Part shown: piece after piece, positions 60,753 through 64,000 of the stretch
Position numbering within the stretch: the stretch's first letter is position 1
How the letters are laid out: each line of letters starts with the position of its first letter
NCBI GenBank assembly: GCA_002345205.1
Contig: DDVI01000002.1
Span: 1 to 64,000, forward strand
Length of the DNA stretch: 64,000 nucleotides
Direction: 5' to 3'
From: Bdellovibrionaceae bacterium UBA2316
Lineage (GTDB): Bacteria; Bdellovibrionota; Bdellovibrionia; Bdellovibrionales; Bdellovibrionaceae
Program-made: the position numbers and the translations under genes
The notes under the pieces: generated by a model
What the model was told of the DNA's origin: nothing
Databases searched by the model: none
What the model saw: only the letters and a program-made list of their open reading frames with translations

Positions 60753-61523
60753 CTAAATGGAGGATTTTAAAAGTAGGTTGTGGATTTTTTTGGTGAGCTT
60801 GATTCGTTTGGTCGCTTGCTGGATGACTATGGATTTTAATATCGCCAGGTCAATTTTATTCATTATCTGCTCGGTGATTTCACCGCAAGAGTCTGTCCCC
60901 AGGATTCTTAATTCCAGATTTATTAAATCCTCTGGCAATTCGGTCAGCCCGTAGCAGGTCAAAAACTTTTTAAGGTAGTCGGCCCCTTTCTCTTTCTTGA
61001 CCTGGGCGGTCTTTCCATAGGCCACAAGATTAAAGCGGGAGTTATAGGCTTTATAATAGACCACCGCTCGCTTTTTCTTGAGGAGGTAGAGGGTCAGTCG
61101 TTTAAAATCGCATCGGTCAAGGGACTGATATATTTTTGGCTCTTGGGTGATGAATGAGAAATCAATCCTACTCACCAAAAACTTGATATTTCGGTCTTTC
61201 AAAAACTGGATGACCTGTTCCAGTTTCGCAATGGCATCAGGTCGCAGAAAAAACAATCCCTTGAACTGGATGGATTTCTGGAATGGGTGGGATAATAAAA
61301 AGATTTCTTTGCTTTCGCTCTGGTAAAGGGTCCGTGAGTTCCAGGTGGAGCTGATGGCGGGCATCTCCAGTAATTTAAAAATCTCATGGGCCAGGGCATC
61401 GTTCACCATGAGAGTGGAATTGTAAGACACTCCGTCCTCATCAATCTGGGGAACAATCAGGGTCGTTTCTTGTTGGTGATAAACTTGTAAATCCAAATAA
61501 TCCAAGCGGGCCAGTTGTTTCAT
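60753..61523 (-). CDS. Rep_trans/MobT-like replication initiator or relaxase (tentative)
   Basis: About 256 residues from ATG 61523 (GGAGG 5 bases before). FLVSRIDFSF resembles the R-[IV]-D motif, FNLVAYGKTAQVKK a Y-x-K region and LINLELRIL the E-[LI]-R strand of Rep_trans-type rolling-circle initiators and ICE relaxases. The adjacent FtsK-like gene supports this: Rep_trans plus FtsK-like pairs are known from ICEs of the Tn916/ICEBs1 kind. The similarity is weak. The gene's last codons fall within one of the repeated leader elements. Confidence 0.45.
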   Translation of the reverse strand: MKQLARLDYLDLQVYHQQETTLIVPQIDEDGVSYNSTLMVNDALAHEIFKLLEMPAISSTWNSRTLYQSESKEIFLLSHPFQKSIQFKGLFFLRPDAIAKLEQVIQFLKDRNIKFLVSRIDFSFITQEPKIYQSLDRCDFKRLTLYLLKKKRAVVYYKAYNSRFNLVAYGKTAQVKKEKGADYLKKFLTCYGLTELPEDLINLELRILGTDSCGEITEQIMNKIDLAILKSIVIQQATKRIKLTKKIHNLLLKSSI

Positions 61524-61552
61524 ATAAACCTCCACCGATTAAATGGAGATTT

Positions 61553-62812
61553 TTAATTGTCGTCCGTGAGAATGAACGGCACTTGAACCTTGATGACTTG
61601 CCCGTTGCCAGAAAAAATAAACCGTCCCGCTTTCAAAGTCGTATCGGTTAGAGTCTTTTCATCGCCCACCAGTAAACGGCTCATTTGGGCGGAGTTTCGG
61701 CCCAATAGAAAATTGATGATATTGGTTCGCTGGAGGGTCAGTTCCTCCACCTTGAGAGTCTGGTTGCTTAAAATCACAAAAACCCCAGAGCTACGGAATA
61801 ACTGGAGAATGGAATTGATGAGATTCGCCAGCTTGTCTTCAAGGTCGTATTGCTCCTTGAGCTGGATTTGCTCATCGGCGGAGTCTTTGGTTATTCGGAT
61901 GCTGGGCCGTGGAGTCATGTATTGGCTTAACTCATCGCAAATCAGGAGCATGGGTTGAGGGATGGGTTCTAATCCTGGGTATTTGGATTTAATCTTGAGC
62001 CAGTGGGAAATCGTGATGCCGTTATCGGCCAGATATTTCCTGTATTCATCAATTTCTTTTTTGTAGTTCTCAAGAGTCGCAACGGCCTCTCGCAACTCAT
62101 CCAGAAAAATCGGATTTAATGTTTTCGTCCCTGGGTATTTCTGGATAAGTCCGTGGAAATCCGTCCCCTTGGCATCCAAAATTAAAACCCGATAAAAATG
62201 GGAGCCAGTGGCTTGAATCCATGTCTCCAAAAATGAGTTGGCCACCGCCATGATGGAATTGCCCTTGCCTCCACCAGCTAAAGAAAAAATCCCCAGAGAA
62301 AAATCACCCCGTCGCAAATCCAAAATCAAATCCTCGCCAATGGCGGTTAGGCCCAGCCAATACTGGCCAGGTTCAAGATTTTTCGGGCAATCGGTCATTG
62401 AGAGAGTTTCTCTAAAGCTCTCGGTGTGGAAAATGATTTGGGGTTGTCTCCAGGGGATTCTGGGTTTTCGGGTTGAGATGTGTTCAATCTTGATTCCCAA
62501 AATGTGTTCCAGATTTGGCTTGAGCCGTTCAAAGTCGGGAACGGCAAAGGCGGGGTTGTATTTGGTTAGGACGATATTATTTTGCTCTTGATGAATCTTG
62601 AGAGTGGATGAGATGACTTTTTCACGGATGGCTTTGGTGGTGGGGTCAGTGAATCGCTTTCGTTTTTCAAAATAGATTCCCAGAGTCTTGAGCTGGCTCT
62701 TTCGGAATTGGAAATGATTTTTTATTTTACGATAGAGAAATGCCAAAAGCCCCACTCCAATGAGCAGGGCCGTCAGCATCGCAAAGAGTTTCATCTTTAC
62801 GATGGAGTCCAT
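61553..62812 (-). CDS. FtsK/SpoIIIE-like DNA translocase ATPase
   Basis: A 419-residue protein with an N-terminal membrane helix (MLTALLIGVGLLAFLYRKI), a linker domain and an FtsK-type ATPase: P-loop region SLAGGGKGNSIMAVA (about residue 180), VLILDAKGTDF, Walker B MLLICDELSQY and FVILSNQTLKVEEL. The P-loop is unusual (GGGKGNS rather than GxGKS/T), so ATPase activity needs checking. Comparable proteins act as coupling ATPases in mobilizable elements. It shares one base with the preceding gene (TAATG). Confidence 0.75.
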   Translation of the reverse strand: MDSIVKMKLFAMLTALLIGVGLLAFLYRKIKNHFQFRKSQLKTLGIYFEKRKRFTDPTTKAIREKVISSTLKIHQEQNNIVLTKYNPAFAVPDFERLKPNLEHILGIKIEHISTRKPRIPWRQPQIIFHTESFRETLSMTDCPKNLEPGQYWLGLTAIGEDLILDLRRGDFSLGIFSLAGGGKGNSIMAVANSFLETWIQATGSHFYRVLILDAKGTDFHGLIQKYPGTKTLNPIFLDELREAVATLENYKKEIDEYRKYLADNGITISHWLKIKSKYPGLEPIPQPMLLICDELSQYMTPRPSIRITKDSADEQIQLKEQYDLEDKLANLINSILQLFRSSGVFVILSNQTLKVEELTLQRTNIINFLLGRNSAQMSRLLVGDEKTLTDTTLKAGRFIFSGNGQVIKVQVPFILTDDN

Positions 62813-63087
62813 TATTTCAACTCCACTTTTTTAATGATTCGGGTGTAAGTCTTGACGGACTTTCCCTCTGGTATGTGGAATTGCTCCACCTCCAAATAAT
62901 AATCCCCAGGCTTGATTTCCTGGAGAGATTTACAGCGGATGTAATCGGGAGCCGTGAGGGTTTCGGTGACTTTCTTTTCGCTCTCAAGAATCACCACCCA
63001 CTTGAGATTTTTCCCGATGTCCTTTTCATCGGTCGCAGGGGAACATTCCACCACTTTCGCTTTTATCAGGTTCGCTATTTTTGCCAT
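62812..63087 (-). CDS. Small beta-rich protein of island 2
   Basis: A 91-residue protein from ATG 63087 (AAGGAG 7 bases before); ATG 63117 is an alternative. It is beta-strand-rich (KWVVILESEKKVTETL, GDYYLEVEQFHIPEGK) and might be a DNA-binding OB-like fold, but this is a guess. A hairpin GAGGCA-ATGA-TGCCTC lies in its leader. Confidence 0.5.
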   Translation of the reverse strand: MAKIANLIKAKVVECSPATDEKDIGKNLKWVVILESEKKVTETLTAPDYIRCKSLQEIKPGDYYLEVEQFHIPEGKSVKTYTRIIKKVELK

Positions 63088-63217
63088 TGTCTTTCTCCTT
63101 GTTTTTGGAGGCATCATTGCCTCTGGAGAAATAAATGGAGGATTTTAAAAGTGGATTTTTATGGGTGTTTTTTAGCCAGGTTTGGGGCTATTAGATATAG
63201 CCCCAAACCTGGTTCAA

Positions 63218-64000
63218 TCACGGAGCCTTTTTGTAGTTCTTTTTCGTGTAAGCGGTTTCATTAAAACGGATACTCCGCTTGTCTTTGTAGTGATGCCATG
63301 TTGTCTCAATGGACTTGTGGCCCGCCCAGATGCTGATTTGTTCAAGGCTCTGGCCCTTGCTCAATAGAAAATCCGTGAACCCCTTTCGCCCGCAATAGAG
63401 GTCATATTTAAAATTAGCATCGTAGGTCTTTCGGTCGTCTTTACAGTGTTTGTCCACCCATTTCGGTGAGGGTCGCAGGGCTTGTTTCTTTTCAATCATC
63501 GTCAAGGCTTTCTCTTGTTCCTCGCAGATGATGGGGATTCGTTTGTCTTTTTCGTCCTCATCCACCACGGTGAGCTTGCTTTGGTAAACCACCAGGGCGG
63601 GGACTCCGCCATGATTTTCAGTTTTTGGATTTTTAATGGCATCGTCGCACTCGGAGGGCCTTAATCCAAAAACAAAACTGATAAAGAGCCAGTTATATTT
63701 TTTCATCTCATCCAGTTGAGTGTCGTCAATTTTGCTCCGCACTTTCTTGAGCAGTTCCTCGGTCATCGGCTGGCTTTCTTTTCTCACTCCGTCTTTGCCT
63801 TTGTGGGCAATGGAAATCGCATTCTGTGTCTTGATTCGCAGTTTGCCCACGGGTTCAAAAAATGTTTTATGTTTTCGTGAATAGAAAACTCCCCACTTGT
63901 TCAGGATATAGAAAATATCTTTACAATAAGAAACGGAGTATTTTCTTTTTTCGTCTTTCATGTAGGCCACCATCAAATCCACATTGGCGGAATAATCATG
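63218..64000 (-). CDS. Tyrosine recombinase/integrase (5' partial)
   Basis: The catalytic half of a phage-type integrase. FVFGLRPSECDDA carries the first catalytic Arg, YCGRKGFTDFLLSKG the second (in place of H-x-x-R-H), WAGHKSIETTW the His, and HHYKDKR the nucleophile Tyr. An N-terminal SAM-like core-binding part is partly present. The frame is open through the last base of the window, so the start lies outside. It would integrate and excise island 2. Confidence 0.85.
   Translation of the reverse strand, partial: HDYSANVDLMVAYMKDEKRKYSVSYCKDIFYILNKWGVFYSRKHKTFFEPVGKLRIKTQNAISIAHKGKDGVRKESQPMTEELLKKVRSKIDDTQLDEMKKYNWLFISFVFGLRPSECDDAIKNPKTENHGGVPALVVYQSKLTVVDEDEKDKRIPIICEEQEKALTMIEKKQALRPSPKWVDKHCKDDRKTYDANFKYDLYCGRKGFTDFLLSKGQSLEQISIWAGHKSIETTWHHYKDKRSIRFNETAYTKKNYKKAP

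Larger units (their letters stand above)
60754..63152 (-). repeat. Repeated leader element, three copies, in front of island 2 genes
   Basis: A 21-base identical stretch, core TGGAGGATTTTAAAAGT, lies at 60754-60774 and 63132-63152; a variant (TGGAGATTTTTAA core) is at 61540-61556. On the coding (minus) strand each gives a CCTCC or CTCCA block shortly before a gene's GGAGG-type ribosome site (genes starting 60735, 61523, 63087). Confidence 0.65.
59761..64000 (-). mobile_element. Island 2: integrative/mobilizable or phage-like element (right end outside window)
   Basis: All genes are on one strand and tightly packed from the integrase at the window edge down to 59761: integrase, small protein, FtsK-like ATPase, Rep_trans-like initiator, small protein, C39-like protein, small acidic protein. 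Codon use (many GGA, CTC, GTC) differs from the chromosome. No att site is visible because one end is beyond the window; the left limit, and whether the cupin-GNAT operon is cargo, are uncertain. Confidence 0.55.

Noticed and set aside
1..64000. CRISPR arrays, rRNA and riboswitches
   Set aside because: No regularly spaced repeats, no rRNA-like stretches and no recognisable riboswitch cores were found by eye; a covariance-model search would be decisive.

Overview
The window is an A+T-rich bacterial chromosome segment, most like a Bdellovibrionota (Bdellovibrio-type predatory) genome. This is inferred from the gene mix: a very large share of secreted proteins and lipoproteins of unknown function, a FliC-type flagellin, an ftsE-ftsX-envC-ctpA division cluster, paired ArsA-like ATPases, a gshA of the ferroox type, an MCP with a hemerythrin tail, and a signal-peptide-bearing ceramidase and GH1 enzyme. 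No rRNA, convincing tRNA or CRISPR array was seen.

Layout. 1-9.4 kb: the end of a solute-binding protein (possibly frameshifted), an MCP-hemerythrin receptor lacking its first membrane helix, two secreted proteins each with one CxxCH haem motif, a phosphoribosyltransferase, a decayed DHFR/RibD-like pseudogene, a GNAT and several secreted unknowns including a MORN-type repeat protein. 9.4-13.3 kb: a KefB/KefC-type K+/H+ antiporter with its KefF/KefG-like partner and a POT peptide transporter. 13.4-14.4 kb: an AlkB-like membrane oxygenase gene cut by one in-frame TAG. 15.1-23.9 kb: an exported lipid and glycolipid set (neutral ceramidase, GH1 glycosidase, a ~1,200-residue glycosyltransferase/papain-like/PlsC-acyltransferase fusion, alpha/beta hydrolase). 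23.9-28.1 kb: an operon of two ArsA-like ATPases, a lipoprotein and glutamate-cysteine ligase. 28.2-30.5 kb: trigger factor and flagellin. 31.2-37.4 kb: ftsE-ftsX-envC-ctpA-msrB-trmK-lysophospholipase, closely spaced. 38-42 kb: three secreted unknowns behind palindromic control sites, then a membrane protein. 42-46.6 kb: an intergenic cluster of DnaA-box-like sites and palindromes, a winged-helix-like protein, and a methylthioadenosine salvage cluster (class II aldolase, mtnA, mtnP) followed by a desaturase. 46.6-49.2 kb: a YecM/DUF4269 fusion and a PhoD-like lipoprotein ending in a strong terminator.

Accessory DNA fills the rest. Island 1 (about 49.2-57.6 kb) ends with a large serine recombinase and carries a conflict locus. 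A three-gene operon (XRE regulator, TOTE-type primase-helicase split by a -1 frameshift, Bles03/DUF1917-like protein) diverges from a darT-darG toxin-antitoxin pair. Beside it lie a ribbon-helix-helix protein and the severed N-terminus of a type ISP restriction-helicase. Between the islands are a cupin-GNAT fusion, a GNAT and a small membrane protein. Island 2 (about 59.8 kb to the window end) has a tyrosine integrase, an FtsK-like ATPase, a Rep_trans-like initiator, a C39-like protein and small proteins, with a repeated leader motif in front of several genes; it looks like an integrative/mobilizable element or phage-like element and runs off the right edge.
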